Assembly (NCBI GenBank): GCA_050732575.1
Contig: JBOHRF010000072.1
Span: forward strand, 1 to 19,394
Direction of reading: 5' to 3'
DNA: 19,394 bases
From: JBBDWZ01 sp050732575
GTDB lineage: Bacteria; Gemmatimonadota; Gemmatimonadetes; Longimicrobiales; RSA9
A program made the position numbers and the translations under genes. The notes under the pieces are model-generated. The model searched no databases. It saw only the letters and a list, made by a program, of their open reading frames with translations, and had not been told where the DNA came from. This document shows, one piece after another, positions 6,251 through 14,046 of the stretch; the stretch's first letter is position 1; the number at the start of each line of letters is the position of its first letter.

Positions 6251-8974
6251 TTGGCCATGCCCGAACCACTCGCGCCACAATACGACCCCGGTGCGATTGA
6301 AACGCCGCTCTACCGTGAATGGGAAGAGCGCGGGTATTTCCGCGCCCACGCCGCCCGCGTTCTGAAGGGCGCGCAACCGTACACCATCGTCATACCGCCA
6401 CCCAACGTGACCGCGGTTCTGCACATGGGCCATGGTCTCAACAACACCTTGCAGGACGTGCTGACGCGCTTTCGCAGGATGCGCGGCTACGAAGCGCTTT
6501 ACCTGCCCGGCACCGACCACGCGGGCATTGCGACGCAGAACGTGGTGGAGCGACTCCTGTCCGCGGAAGGCAAGACACGCAGCGATCTGGGGCGTGAGGC
6601 CTTCGTGGAGCGCGTCTGGGATTTCGTGAATGAAACGGGCCAGACCATTCTGCAGCAATTGCGTGTGATCGGCTGCTCGTGTGACTGGACGCGCACGCGT
6701 TTCACACTGGAACCTGCCCTTTCGCGCGCGGTTCGCGAAACGTTTGTGCGGCTCTACGAGAAGGATCTCGTTTATCGCGGCAACTACATCATCCACTGGT
6801 GTCCGCGCTGTCTGACCGCACTTTCCGATGAAGAAGCAGAAGACGAGGAAACCACTGGAAAGCTCTACCACCTTCGTTATCCAGTAATCCGGGCCGCGCC
6901 AGGTTTGCCGCAATTGGACGACGGTCGCGCCTACATCGTGGTAGCGACCACTCGACCCGAAACGATGTTGGGCGATATGGCAGTTGCTGTGCATCCGGGC
7001 GATGAGCGCTATCACGGCCTGGCAGGCGCTCTGGTCGAGTTGCCACTGACCGGACGGACCATTCCGATTGTGGTAGACGAATACGCGGACCCGGAATTCG
7101 GCAGTGGTGCGGTAAAAATTACGCCCGCTCACGATGCCAACGACTTCGAAGTTGCGCGTCGACAGGGTCTGGCCGGCCTGAACGTAATGACGGCGGATGC
7201 GCGTATGAACGAAAACGCGCCGGAAGCGTTCCGCGGGCTGGATCGCTTCGAGGCTCGCAGGCGCGTAATCGACGCCTTCCAGTCGCTTGGTCTCCTGGAA
7301 AGGGTCGAGGATCACCGCTTGTCTGTGCCGCACTGCTACCGCTGCGGCACGATCGTGGAGCCTCGCCTCTCGGAACAGTGGTTTGTGCGTATGAAGCCAT
7401 TGGCCGAGCCGGCGCTGGCGGCCGCGCGTGAAGGACGACTGCGTTTCACACCAGAGCGCTGGACTCGAGTTTACGAAAATTGGTTGGAGAACATCCGCGA
7501 CTGGTGCATCTCCAGACAGCTTTGGTGGGGACATCGAATTCCGGTCTGGTATTGTCAAAGCCCGGATTGTTCCGAGATCGTGGCCGCGGTGGATGAACCC
7601 AGCAGCTGTCCTGCTTGCGGCGGGGCTCTCGTGCAGGACCCGGATGTGCTCGACACCTGGTTCTCATCCTGGTTGTGGCCGTTTTCAACGCTCGGCTGGC
7701 CCGAGCATTCCGATGATCTGGCCGCGTTTTACCCCACGCAGACCCTGGTTACCGGTGCCGAAATCCTGTTCTTCTGGGTGGCGCGCATGGTCATGGCCGG
7801 CCTGGAATTCATGGGCGAGCTGCCTTTCACGGATGTCTACTTGAACGGCACGGTGCGCGATCACCTGGGCCGCAAGATGTCGAAGTCCCTGGGCAACGGC
7901 ATCGATCCGCTGGAAGTTGTACAACTCTTTGGCGCCGATGCCCTGCGCTACACCGTGATATCGGCCAGCGGCATCGGCAATGACATCATGTTGGACAATC
8001 AGAATCTGCCCGAAGCGTTTGCACCGGGCCGCAACTTCTCGAACAAAATCTGGAATGCCGGTCGCTTTGCGCTGATGAACCTGGACGAGCGCGTCCCGGC
8101 CATGACGGAGGTGAAGGATTCACTCGAGTTGGCCGATCGGTGGATCCTTTCCCGGCTCAACGTGGCAATCCGGGACATGACGCGAGCGTTGGAAACGTTC
8201 CGCTTTCACGATGCGGCGGAAACTCTGCATCGTTTCTTTTGGAACGAGCTGGCCGACTGGTACCTGGAGCTGCTCAAGCCACGTTTTCGAGGCGATGCGG
8301 GCCCGGAGAGTCAACAAGCCGCGCAGGCGACACTGGTGCAGGTGCTGGATAGCGTGCTGCGCGTAATGCATCCGTTGATGCCGTTCATCAGCGAAGCACT
8401 GTGGCGCAGACTGCCCGAGCGCAACGGTAGCGGCCGAGACGCATCGTTGATGATTGCGCCATGGCCCAACGCTGATCCCGGGCGCGATGATCCGGATGCG
8501 GAACGGAACGTGAGCGACCTGTTGGAACTGATCGGCGCAATTCGCAGCATTCGCACCGAGTACAACGTTCCGCCCGGCCGTGAACTCGACGTCGTGCTCA
8601 CGGCTGTGGATCCCTCCTTGAAAGCCGCGTTAGCGCACGAGCAGAGGGCGGTGCAACGCCTGGCCAGGGTATCGAGTCTGGTGATCGCGCAGGAAGGTTC
8701 CGCCGGCCGGGCCGGTGCACACGCAGTCCTGCGCGGGGGTACGGATCTGTTCATACCACTCGCGGGTCTCATCGACGTGGACCGGGAGCGAGCCCGTCTG
8801 AACACGGAGCTCGAGCGGATTGCGGGTCAACTGCGCGCTACGGAGGCCAAGCTAGCCAATGAACAGTTTGTGGCACGGGCGCCCGAGGCGGTGGTAATGA
8901 ACGAGCGAGTCAAGGCGGAGAGTTTGCGCGATCAAATGGTCCGTCTCCAGGAAAAGCTGAGTGCGTTGGAGTAG
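6251..8974 (+). CDS. valS: Valine--tRNA ligase
   Basis: A 907-residue class Ia aminoacyl-tRNA synthetase that charges tRNA-Val in the cytoplasm. The HIGH motif is HMGH (58-61) inside PPPNVTAVLHMGHG, and the KMSKS signature is GRKMSKSLGNGIDP (KMSKS at 542-546). The editing (CP1) domain is present with TTRPETMLGDMAVAVHP and the GSGAVKITPAHDANDFE region, which removes mischarged threonine. A CPRC pair near 180 and a CxxC-type pair in the 430-460 region are visible. The C-terminus (about 840-907) is the ValS tRNA-binding coiled coil. The start is TTG 6251, favoured by GAGG at 6241-6244 with 6-nt spacing; ATG 6257 would lose two residues and sit farther from the site. The next gene begins 9 bp after the stop, probably in the same operon. 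Confidence 0.97.
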   Translation: MAMPEPLAPQYDPGAIETPLYREWEERGYFRAHAARVLKGAQPYTIVIPPPNVTAVLHMGHGLNNTLQDVLTRFRRMRGYEALYLPGTDHAGIATQNVVERLLSAEGKTRSDLGREAFVERVWDFVNETGQTILQQLRVIGCSCDWTRTRFTLEPALSRAVRETFVRLYEKDLVYRGNYIIHWCPRCLTALSDEEAEDEETTGKLYHLRYPVIRAAPGLPQLDDGRAYIVVATTRPETMLGDMAVAVHPGDERYHGLAGALVELPLTGRTIPIVVDEYADPEFGSGAVKITPAHDANDFEVARRQGLAGLNVMTADARMNENAPEAFRGLDRFEARRRVIDAFQSLGLLERVEDHRLSVPHCYRCGTIVEPRLSEQWFVRMKPLAEPALAAAREGRLRFTPERWTRVYENWLENIRDWCISRQLWWGHRIPVWYCQSPDCSEIVAAVDEPSSCPACGGALVQDPDVLDTWFSSWLWPFSTLGWPEHSDDLAAFYPTQTLVTGAEILFFWVARMVMAGLEFMGELPFTDVYLNGTVRDHLGRKMSKSLGNGIDPLEVVQLFGADALRYTVISASGIGNDIMLDNQNLPEAFAPGRNFSNKIWNAGRFALMNLDERVPAMTEVKDSLELADRWILSRLNVAIRDMTRALETFRFHDAAETLHRFFWNELADWYLELLKPRFRGDAGPESQQAAQATLVQVLDSVLRVMHPLMPFISEALWRRLPERNGSGRDASLMIAPWPNADPGRDDPDAERNVSDLLELIGAIRSIRTEYNVPPGRELDVVLTAVDPSLKAALAHEQRAVQRLARVSSLVIAQEGSAGRAGAHAVLRGGTDLFIPLAGLIDVDRERARLNTELERIAGQLRATEAKLANEQFVARAPEAVVMNERVKAESLRDQMVRLQEKLSALE

Positions 8975-8983
8975 CGAGGCGTT

Positions 8984-10198
8984 GTGAGAAGTTTGTCCAG
9001 GACCAGGCAATTCATGGTCAGCGGTGTGCTAATATGGATGGCCTGCGCTCAACCCTACCCGCCACCCGGCGGGCCGCAGGATCGAGAGGCACCGCGACTC
9101 TTGTCTACTCGCCCAGAGCATCGTTCGGTCGTCCAGGAATGGAAGGACCCAGTGGTCTTCACATTCGATGAGACGCTGAGCGAACGGGGTGCCCGCGATG
9201 CCGTTTTGGTTTCGCCCGAAACGGGTCAGGCCGAATTGGAGCGGGATGGTGCGGAGTTAAAAGTCCGTATTGAAGGCGGCTGGAAACCGAATACCATCTA
9301 TCGCGTGATCATCACGCCGGGGATACAGGACCGGTTCAACAATGCGCGCCGCGAGCCGGCCGAAGTGGTTTTTTCTACCGGTCCAGAGCTGCTGCCTACT
9401 GCCATTGGCGGCCTGGTCACGGATCGCATCACGGGGCGCCCCCTGGCCGAGATGCGCGCGCTTGCCATCCCGTTTCCCGACTCCACGACACCGCACGCCA
9501 CGGTAACAGACACGGCGGGATTCTTTGGCCTTCGCTTTCTGCCGCTCGGTCGTTACACCGTGCGCGCGTACGAAGACCGCAATCGCAACAGGAAGCTGGA
9601 TGCCGGCGAGAAGCGGGCTCAGCAATCCGTGATGATTGGCACTGTGCGCGACACACAACCCGACATTCAGCTGGCGCTCCTGACACCTGATACCACGTTC
9701 GCGCGTCTCCTGCGCGCGGTTCCGCGCGATTCGCTGGAAGTTCGACTGATCTTCGATGACTTCCTGGATCAGGAACGTCCCTTGACGGGCGTCACTTCGC
9801 GCTTACTCCAACTCCCGGACAGTCAGCCGGTCGCCATCAGCCATCTCATGCACGTTGGTGCGTATGGAAGACTGCAGCGCACGCAGCGGCCCGATAGTGC
9901 GAGTCCACCATTGCGCGCGCTGCCGCAGACTTCGCCCGCAGACACCACGACTCGGCCCACGCAGGAACTCGTGTTGGTGCCGGCGGCACCCCTGCGGCCC
10001 GGTACGATCTACTTTGTCCAGGTGCGTGGTATCGTCAACCTGAACGAGGTACAGAACGGCGGTGGTACGGCTCGTTTCCAGACCGGGGCGCGTGATTCGA
10101 CTGCAGCACGTAAGGATACCAGCGCGGTACGCAGAGACACCGGCCAGGTTCGTAGCCAACGCAAAGGAGTACAGGTTCGAGGTGAGCAGCCGCGATGA
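8984..10198 (+). CDS. Ig-like domain lipoprotein with carboxypeptidase-regulatory-like domain
   Basis: A 404-residue predicted lipoprotein. The GTG start at 8984 gives a positively charged N-terminus (MRSLSRTR) before a hydrophobic core ending in WMAC, with Cys21 as the lipidation site; the box is non-canonical at -3. The mature end, CAQPYPPPGGPQDREAP, is typical of a family of Ig-like (SbsA/Big_5-type) lipoproteins in Bacteroidota and relatives. An Ig-like domain spans about 36-132 (VVFTFDETLSERG to VVFSTG). A carboxypeptidase-regulatory or CNA-B-like beta sandwich spans about 139-230, with a DRNRNRKLDAGE loop resembling a calcium site. The tail (about 370-404) is low complexity with repeated RDT/KDT units. 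It is probably exported to the envelope; its role is unknown. It lies 9 bp after valS and overlaps selA by ATGA. Confidence 0.8.
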   Translation: MRSLSRTRQFMVSGVLIWMACAQPYPPPGGPQDREAPRLLSTRPEHRSVVQEWKDPVVFTFDETLSERGARDAVLVSPETGQAELERDGAELKVRIEGGWKPNTIYRVIITPGIQDRFNNARREPAEVVFSTGPELLPTAIGGLVTDRITGRPLAEMRALAIPFPDSTTPHATVTDTAGFFGLRFLPLGRYTVRAYEDRNRNRKLDAGEKRAQQSVMIGTVRDTQPDIQLALLTPDTTFARLLRAVPRDSLEVRLIFDDFLDQERPLTGVTSRLLQLPDSQPVAISHLMHVGAYGRLQRTQRPDSASPPLRALPQTSPADTTTRPTQELVLVPAAPLRPGTIYFVQVRGIVNLNEVQNGGGTARFQTGARDSTAARKDTSAVRRDTGQVRSQRKGVQVRGEQPR

Positions 10199-11574
10199 AT
10201 GATCCGCGGCGCGCTATTCCGAGCGTTGACCGTTTGCTGAACAGCCCGCAATTCCGGTCGTTGCTGAACGTGGCTTCGCGCACCCGCGTCGTTGACATCC
10301 TGCGCGCCATTCAGGAAGAGCAACGGGCCGGACACGATGTGGGCTGCGTGGATGAGGAGTCCTACGCTGCTGCCGTGCGCATGCGGCTAAAGGCTTCGGA
10401 ACCCACTTCACTGCGCAAGGTCATCAACGCAACCGGCGTCGTGCTTCACACCAACCTGGGCCGAGCGCCCCTGGCGGTTGAAGCCATTCAGGCAATGGCG
10501 GACGCAGCTGCCGGCTACTCGAATCTGGAATACGATCTCGAATCCGGAACGCGCGGTTCACGCTACGATCATTGTCGTAGCTTGCTGTGCGAATTGACCG
10601 GTGCGCCCGACGCGCTCGTGGTCAACAACAACGCGGCTGCCCTGGTGCTGGCCCTGAACACTCTGGCGGTAGGCCGCGAGGCAATCGTGAGCCGAGGTGA
10701 ACTGGTCGAGATTGGTGGCTCATTTCGGGTGCCCGAAATCCTGACCCGAAGTGGCGCCCGCATGTGTGAAGTTGGCGCAACCAATCGGGTCCAGAGTGCC
10801 GACTACCAGGCGGCTATTCATGCAGATTCGGCGATCATCCTAAAAGTGCATCGCTCCAATTTTCGGATGATCGGCTTCACGTCCGAAGTTGCGGTAACCG
10901 AGTTGGCGGAGCTGGCCCACCGAAATGATTTGCTGCTTCTGCATGACCTTGGTTCTGGGCTTTTGCTCGACTTGAGCGCCTACGGTCTATCGCAGGAGCC
11001 GCTGCCGCACGACTCGCTCCGCGCCGGCGCGGACCTGGTCACCATGAGCGGTGACAAACTGTTAGGCGGCCCGCAGGCGGGTATCATCCTGGGCCGGGCA
11101 GACCTTCTGGCCGCACTCCGCCGAAATCCAATGTGTCGCGCCCTGCGCGTGGACAAACTGACCCTGGCCGCACTGGAAGCCACCTTGCGCTTGTATCGCG
11201 ACCCGGTGCGGGCGAGGCGGCGGATTCCCACCCTGCGCATGCTGACCCTCCCGCGCACGGAATTGTGGATACGTGCACAAGCCCTCGAATCTCGGCTGCG
11301 CGCAGCAGGACTGGACGCGTCGGCCATCCAGACGCAGGGCCTGGTGGGCGGGGGTGCGTTTCCCGATGCCGAGCTGGAGAGCGCCGGGATTCAGCTTGCC
11401 CTGACCGGCGTGGGTGGGCTGGATCAGCGGCTGCGCAACGGCGCGCCCGCGATAGTAGCGCGCATCGCCGGCGGGTTCCTGATTCTGGACCTGCGCACGG
11501 TGGATCCGGCCGACGATGAGGTGCTCGAGCGGGCGCTGATCGAGGCGTGCGCCGAACTGGTCAGCCCTTCCTGA
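10195..11574 (+). CDS. selA: L-seryl-tRNA(Sec) selenium transferase (selenocysteine synthase)
   Basis: A 459-residue PLP enzyme that converts Ser-tRNA(Sec) to Sec-tRNA(Sec) using selenophosphate, forming a large ring complex in the cytoplasm. The N-terminal domain that docks tRNA(Sec) is present (PSVDRLLNSPQF, about 9-20), distinguishing true SelA from shorter SelA-like enzymes. The core shows KVINATGVVLHTNLGRAPL, GYSNLEYDLESGTRGSRYDH and the PLP Lys288 in MSGDKLLGGPQAG. Length is normal. ATG 10195 overlaps the stop of the lipoprotein gene and has GAGGTGAG about 8 bp upstream. Neither selB, selD nor a tRNA(Sec) lies in this window, though they must exist elsewhere if the pathway works. The position after an unrelated lipoprotein gene says nothing obvious about its role. 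Confidence 0.96.
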   Translation: MNDPRRAIPSVDRLLNSPQFRSLLNVASRTRVVDILRAIQEEQRAGHDVGCVDEESYAAAVRMRLKASEPTSLRKVINATGVVLHTNLGRAPLAVEAIQAMADAAAGYSNLEYDLESGTRGSRYDHCRSLLCELTGAPDALVVNNNAAALVLALNTLAVGREAIVSRGELVEIGGSFRVPEILTRSGARMCEVGATNRVQSADYQAAIHADSAIILKVHRSNFRMIGFTSEVAVTELAELAHRNDLLLLHDLGSGLLLDLSAYGLSQEPLPHDSLRAGADLVTMSGDKLLGGPQAGIILGRADLLAALRRNPMCRALRVDKLTLAALEATLRLYRDPVRARRRIPTLRMLTLPRTELWIRAQALESRLRAAGLDASAIQTQGLVGGGAFPDAELESAGIQLALTGVGGLDQRLRNGAPAIVARIAGGFLILDLRTVDPADDEVLERALIEACAELVSPS

Positions 11575-11704
11575 ATTGCCATGCGCAGGCGGCCTGTTAG
11601 GCCACGCGAACGGGGTTGCCCAAAGGTCCTGACGGAGGCCGTTGGAATGATTCTGGATTGGGTGGCTGCAAAAGAGCTTGACATTTCCGGCAGATTTGGC
11701 GGAA

Positions 11705-11809
11705 GTCCTGTCCGGGCGCGGCGTTTCAAGGTTGACCCAGGCGCTATTTTCGGGTATCATTTTTCTGGAAACGTCGTGTCCGGACAAAGGAATAGCACGT
11801 CTTGTCCGG
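11705..11809 (+). repeat. Three copies of an 11-bp element GTCNTGTCCGG
   Basis: The same element occurs at 11705-11715, 11773-11783 and 11799-11809, all in the same orientation. The second copy continues into a perfect 10-bp palindrome TGTCCGGACA (11777-11786). The copies flank the promoter of the Fe-S carrier gene: one lies upstream of the -35 box and two lie between the -10 box and the ribosome-binding site. They could be transcription-factor sites; which factor is unknown. Confidence 0.5.
11732..11760 (+). promoter_or_regulatory. Predicted sigma70-type promoter of the Fe-S carrier gene
   Basis: TTGACC at 11732-11737 and TATCAT at 11755-11760 are separated by exactly 17 bp. Transcription would begin near 11767, leaving a leader of about 60 nt before the ATG at 11829. 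The best sigma70-like promoter in the window. Confidence 0.65.
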
Positions 11810-11828
11810 GTAAACTCAGGAGGACTCG

Positions 11829-12161
11829 ATGACCATCACGGTCACGCACACGGCCGTTACAGAGGTTCGGAAATTCATGGATGATCAGGGCGCCGAAGCC
11901 CAGTCAGCGGGGCTGCGGGTAGCCGTGTTGCCGGGTGGCTGCTCCGGTTTCCAGTACGGCCTGAATATCGAGGACGAAGCCCAGGGCGACGACGAAATCC
12001 TGGAGTCCAATGGGCTGCGGCTTTTCGTTGATCCATTCAGTGGGCAGTACCTGGATGGCGTGGAGATCGACTACGTCACGACCATGATGGGCGCGGGCTT
12101 TACGTTCAAGAATCCGAACGCTTCGGGCGGCTGCGGCTGCGGCAGCTCATTCACCGCCTGA
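11829..12161 (+). CDS. Iron-sulfur cluster carrier/assembly protein, IscA/ErpA (HesB) family
   Basis: A 110-residue A-type carrier that binds Fe-S clusters and passes them to target enzymes in the cytoplasm. The three conserved cysteines are seen: Cys38 in PGGCSGFQYG, and Cys102 and Cys104 in the C-terminal GGCGCGSSF. The start is clear: AGGAGG (11818-11823) lies 5 bp before ATG 11829. The gene has its own promoter and repeat elements upstream and a strong hairpin downstream, so it may be expressed alone. The nadA gene 94 bp downstream encodes a 4Fe-4S enzyme, a plausible client. Whether it is closer to ErpA, IscA or SufA cannot be settled from sequence alone, so no symbol is given. Confidence 0.93.
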   Translation: MTITVTHTAVTEVRKFMDDQGAEAQSAGLRVAVLPGGCSGFQYGLNIEDEAQGDDEILESNGLRLFVDPFSGQYLDGVEIDYVTTMMGAGFTFKNPNASGGCGCGSSFTA

Positions 12162-12185
12162 TCGTACCCTTCGAAAACGGACGGC

Positions 12186-12214
12186 CGGGCCCGCGGGTAC
12201 AACCTGCGGGCCCG
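12186..12214 (+). terminator. Strong GC hairpin after the Fe-S carrier gene
   Basis: A 13-bp stem with one G-T pair (12186-12198 with 12202-12214) and a 3-nt loop, 24 bp after the carrier stop. There is no T run after it, so it is either a U-less terminator or part of the nadA leader. A second hairpin follows directly. Confidence 0.5.
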
Positions 12215-12253
12215 TCTGCTATTGCAGACCAGGGAACGGAACCGAAATTTCGG
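12214..12253 (+). promoter_or_regulatory. nadA leader: hairpin plus 12-bp perfect palindrome
   Basis: A 6-bp hairpin GTCTGC-TATT-GCAGAC occupies 12214-12229. A perfect 12-bp palindrome CCGAAATTTCGG lies at 12242-12253, two bases before the nadA start, where it could act as an operator or hide the ribosome-binding region in a hairpin. No good Shine-Dalgarno is otherwise visible here. I match it to no known NAD repressor box or NAD riboswitch. Confidence 0.4.
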
Positions 12254-12255
12254 CT

Positions 12256-13347
12256 ATGATGCGCATTGAGGAGCGACCGAATTCAGCGCTCGAGTACGCG
12301 CGCCTCCCGGCAGAGGTGCTGACCGACCGGATTCAGGCGCGCAAGCGCGAATTGAATGCGGTGATCCTGGGTCACAACTATCAGCGTGTGGAAATTCAGG
12401 CGGTTTCCGATTATCTGGGCGATTCGTTGGGCCTGTCCCAGCAAGCGGCTGCAACCCAAGCGGACACGATCGTTTTCTGCGGCGTCCATTTCATGGCTGA
12501 GACGGCCAAGATCCTGTCACCGCAAAAACAAGTGCTGATGCCCGATCTGCGCGCCGGCTGCCCCATGGCTGATTTTGTAACCGCACAATCGCTCCGCAAG
12601 TTGAAACAAATTGTGCCGCACGCCGCCGTTGTTACGTATGTGAACTCGAGCGCGGCTGTCAAAGCGGAATCCGACATTTGCTGCACCAGCTCGAATGCGG
12701 TTCACATCGTAGAGTCCTTTCCTCGCGACCGCATTCTCATTTTCGTGCCCGACCGCAACCTGGCCGACTACGCGGCGCGGTACACGAACCGACCGTTGCG
12801 TAGCGCATCGGAGTATCTGCAGTCAGAACAGCCGCCGGACACCCAACCCGGCACCATCATCGCATGGGATGGCTATTGTTACGTGCATGACGACCTGGTG
12901 CTCCAGGAGTTGGAACTGGCCCGTGAACGTCATCCACAAGCCAAGGTGATCATTCATCCGGAAGCACGCCGCGACCTGCTGGAGCGAGCCGATTTCGTGG
13001 TCTCGACTTCACGCATGGTATCGTTGGCCGAGGAGTTCGATGAGATGATCATTGGCACCGAGCGTGGCTTGATCGACAAGCTGCAGTTGAAATACCCGCA
13101 CAAGACGATCATTCCGCTTTCCCGGGTGGCCGTTTGCGGCAACATGAAGGTGAACACGCTCGCTCGCCTGGCCTGGTGTCTGGACCATGAGCAGTTCCCG
13201 CTCGAACTGCCTACGGATGTGCGCATGCGTGCAGCGATTGCGTTGCAGCGCATGCTCGAGCTATCCGGCGGCTGGCGCGCACCTACCGCGGAAGAGTCGC
13301 GCATGGAGGAGAACGGCCTGCAAAAGAGCGGCTGTGGCTGTGCGTAG
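12256..13347 (+). CDS. nadA: Quinolinate synthase
   Basis: A 363-residue enzyme that condenses iminoaspartate with dihydroxyacetone phosphate to quinolinate in de novo NAD synthesis, using a 4Fe-4S cluster. The three cluster cysteines are in their expected settings: Cys102 in RAGCPMAD, Cys208 in DGYCYVH and Cys294 in VCGNMK. HNYQRVEIQ near the N-terminus, CGVHFMAETAKIL and YVNSSAAVKAESD are further family motifs. It ends in an unusual short GCGCA tail. ATG 12256 and 12259 are both possible; neither has a clear ribosome-binding site. It heads a + strand group with the hydrolase, purN and purH genes, with 45 bp to the next inferred start. No nadB or nadC is in the window. Confidence 0.96.
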   Translation: MMRIEERPNSALEYARLPAEVLTDRIQARKRELNAVILGHNYQRVEIQAVSDYLGDSLGLSQQAAATQADTIVFCGVHFMAETAKILSPQKQVLMPDLRAGCPMADFVTAQSLRKLKQIVPHAAVVTYVNSSAAVKAESDICCTSSNAVHIVESFPRDRILIFVPDRNLADYAARYTNRPLRSASEYLQSEQPPDTQPGTIIAWDGYCYVHDDLVLQELELARERHPQAKVIIHPEARRDLLERADFVVSTSRMVSLAEEFDEMIIGTERGLIDKLQLKYPHKTIIPLSRVAVCGNMKVNTLARLAWCLDHEQFPLELPTDVRMRAAIALQRMLELSGGWRAPTAEESRMEENGLQKSGCGCA

Positions 13348-13379
13348 CCTCGCCTGCGCTTCTCCGCCGGTGCAACGAC

Positions 13380-13385
13380 GGAGGT
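13380..13385 (+). promoter_or_regulatory. Shine-Dalgarno site that points to a CTG start
   Basis: GGAGGT, a near-perfect anti-16S match, lies 7 bp before CTG 13393. No ATG, GTG or TTG lies at a usable distance in the frame, so it decides the start of the following gene. Confidence 0.7.
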
Positions 13386-13392
13386 CAATTCG

Positions 13393-14046
13393 CTGAACAT
13401 AGAAACTTTCATATCTGCCGGGTTCGAGGTGAACGCGTACATCGCGTGGAGGGAAGGCGGACCCGAAGCGGTTGCCATCGATCCCGGTGGCGAAAGTGTT
13501 GCCATGGCCGATTTCGTCGAGCAGCGCGAGCTCCGGCTGGCGGCCATCCTGCTGACGCATGCTCACCTCGACCATATCGATGGCGTGGCCAAGCTGGTGC
13601 GGCGCACGCTGGCTCCCATCTACCTCCATGACGCCGATCGAAAGCTGTATTCGGCGGTGGCACTGCAGGCTGTTCAGTTCGGCATGGTGGTGGATCCGTT
13701 ACCGCCCGTGAATCGCGCATTGACGCACGGTCAGCACCTGCAATTCGGGTCACTGAAGTTCGAAGTGCGACACGTGCCCGGTCACGCTCCTGGCCACGTG
13801 ATCCTTTACGCCGAGCAAGCCGGATTGGCCTTTGTTGGGGATGTAGTATTTCAAGGCTCGATTGGCCGCACCGACTTGCCGGGTGGCAATTTCCAGGAGT
13901 TGATGCGCTCGATTCGCGAGCAGGTATTGACGCTCCCGCCCGCGACCAGGCTTTATTGCGGGCACGGTCCGACCACGACCGTGCATCATGAGGCCACAAC
14001 CAATCCATTCCTCGTGGCAAGCTACGGTGGTGGCGGCTTCGCATGA
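13393..14046 (+). CDS. Metallo-beta-lactamase-fold hydrolase (glyoxalase II / YcbL-like)
   Basis: A cytoplasmic metal-dependent hydrolase of about 217 residues. The metal site is the HAHLDH motif (56-61), with further ligands in GHAPGHV, the GDVVFQGSIGRTDLPGG loop and YCGHGP. The RTDLPGG loop and C-terminal TTNPF fit the YcbL / type II glyoxalase group, which hydrolyses S-lactoylglutathione or related thioesters; the true substrate is unknown. Start: the usual N-terminal strand of this family (here NIETFISAGFEVNAYI) begins upstream of the first GTG (13429). The only start-like codon after the GGAGGT site at 13380-13385 is CTG 13393, so CTG initiation is inferred. GTG 13429 would remove the first strand. 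The stop overlaps the purN start (ATGA). Confidence 0.85.
   Translation: MNIETFISAGFEVNAYIAWREGGPEAVAIDPGGESVAMADFVEQRELRLAAILLTHAHLDHIDGVAKLVRRTLAPIYLHDADRKLYSAVALQAVQFGMVVDPLPPVNRALTHGQHLQFGSLKFEVRHVPGHAPGHVILYAEQAGLAFVGDVVFQGSIGRTDLPGGNFQELMRSIREQVLTLPPATRLYCGHGPTTTVHHEATTNPFLVASYGGGGFA

Noticed and set aside
6182..7558. A 458-codon open frame on the minus strand opposite valS
   Set aside because: The plus strand encodes unmistakable valine-tRNA ligase here. The antisense frame is open because of codon bias and shows no family motif.
11591..11603. GGCCT-GTT-AGGCC hairpin as the selA terminator
   Set aside because: The stem is only 5 bp and no T run follows.
11678..11683. TTGACA as a -35 box upstream of the Fe-S carrier gene
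   Set aside because: The sequence 16-18 bp downstream is G-rich and not like a -10 box. The TTGACC/TATCAT pair at 11732-11760 is much better.
11062..11787. A 241-codon minus-strand frame over the selA end and the carrier promoter region
   Set aside because: It is antisense to conserved selA sequence for most of its length and has no recognisable domain.
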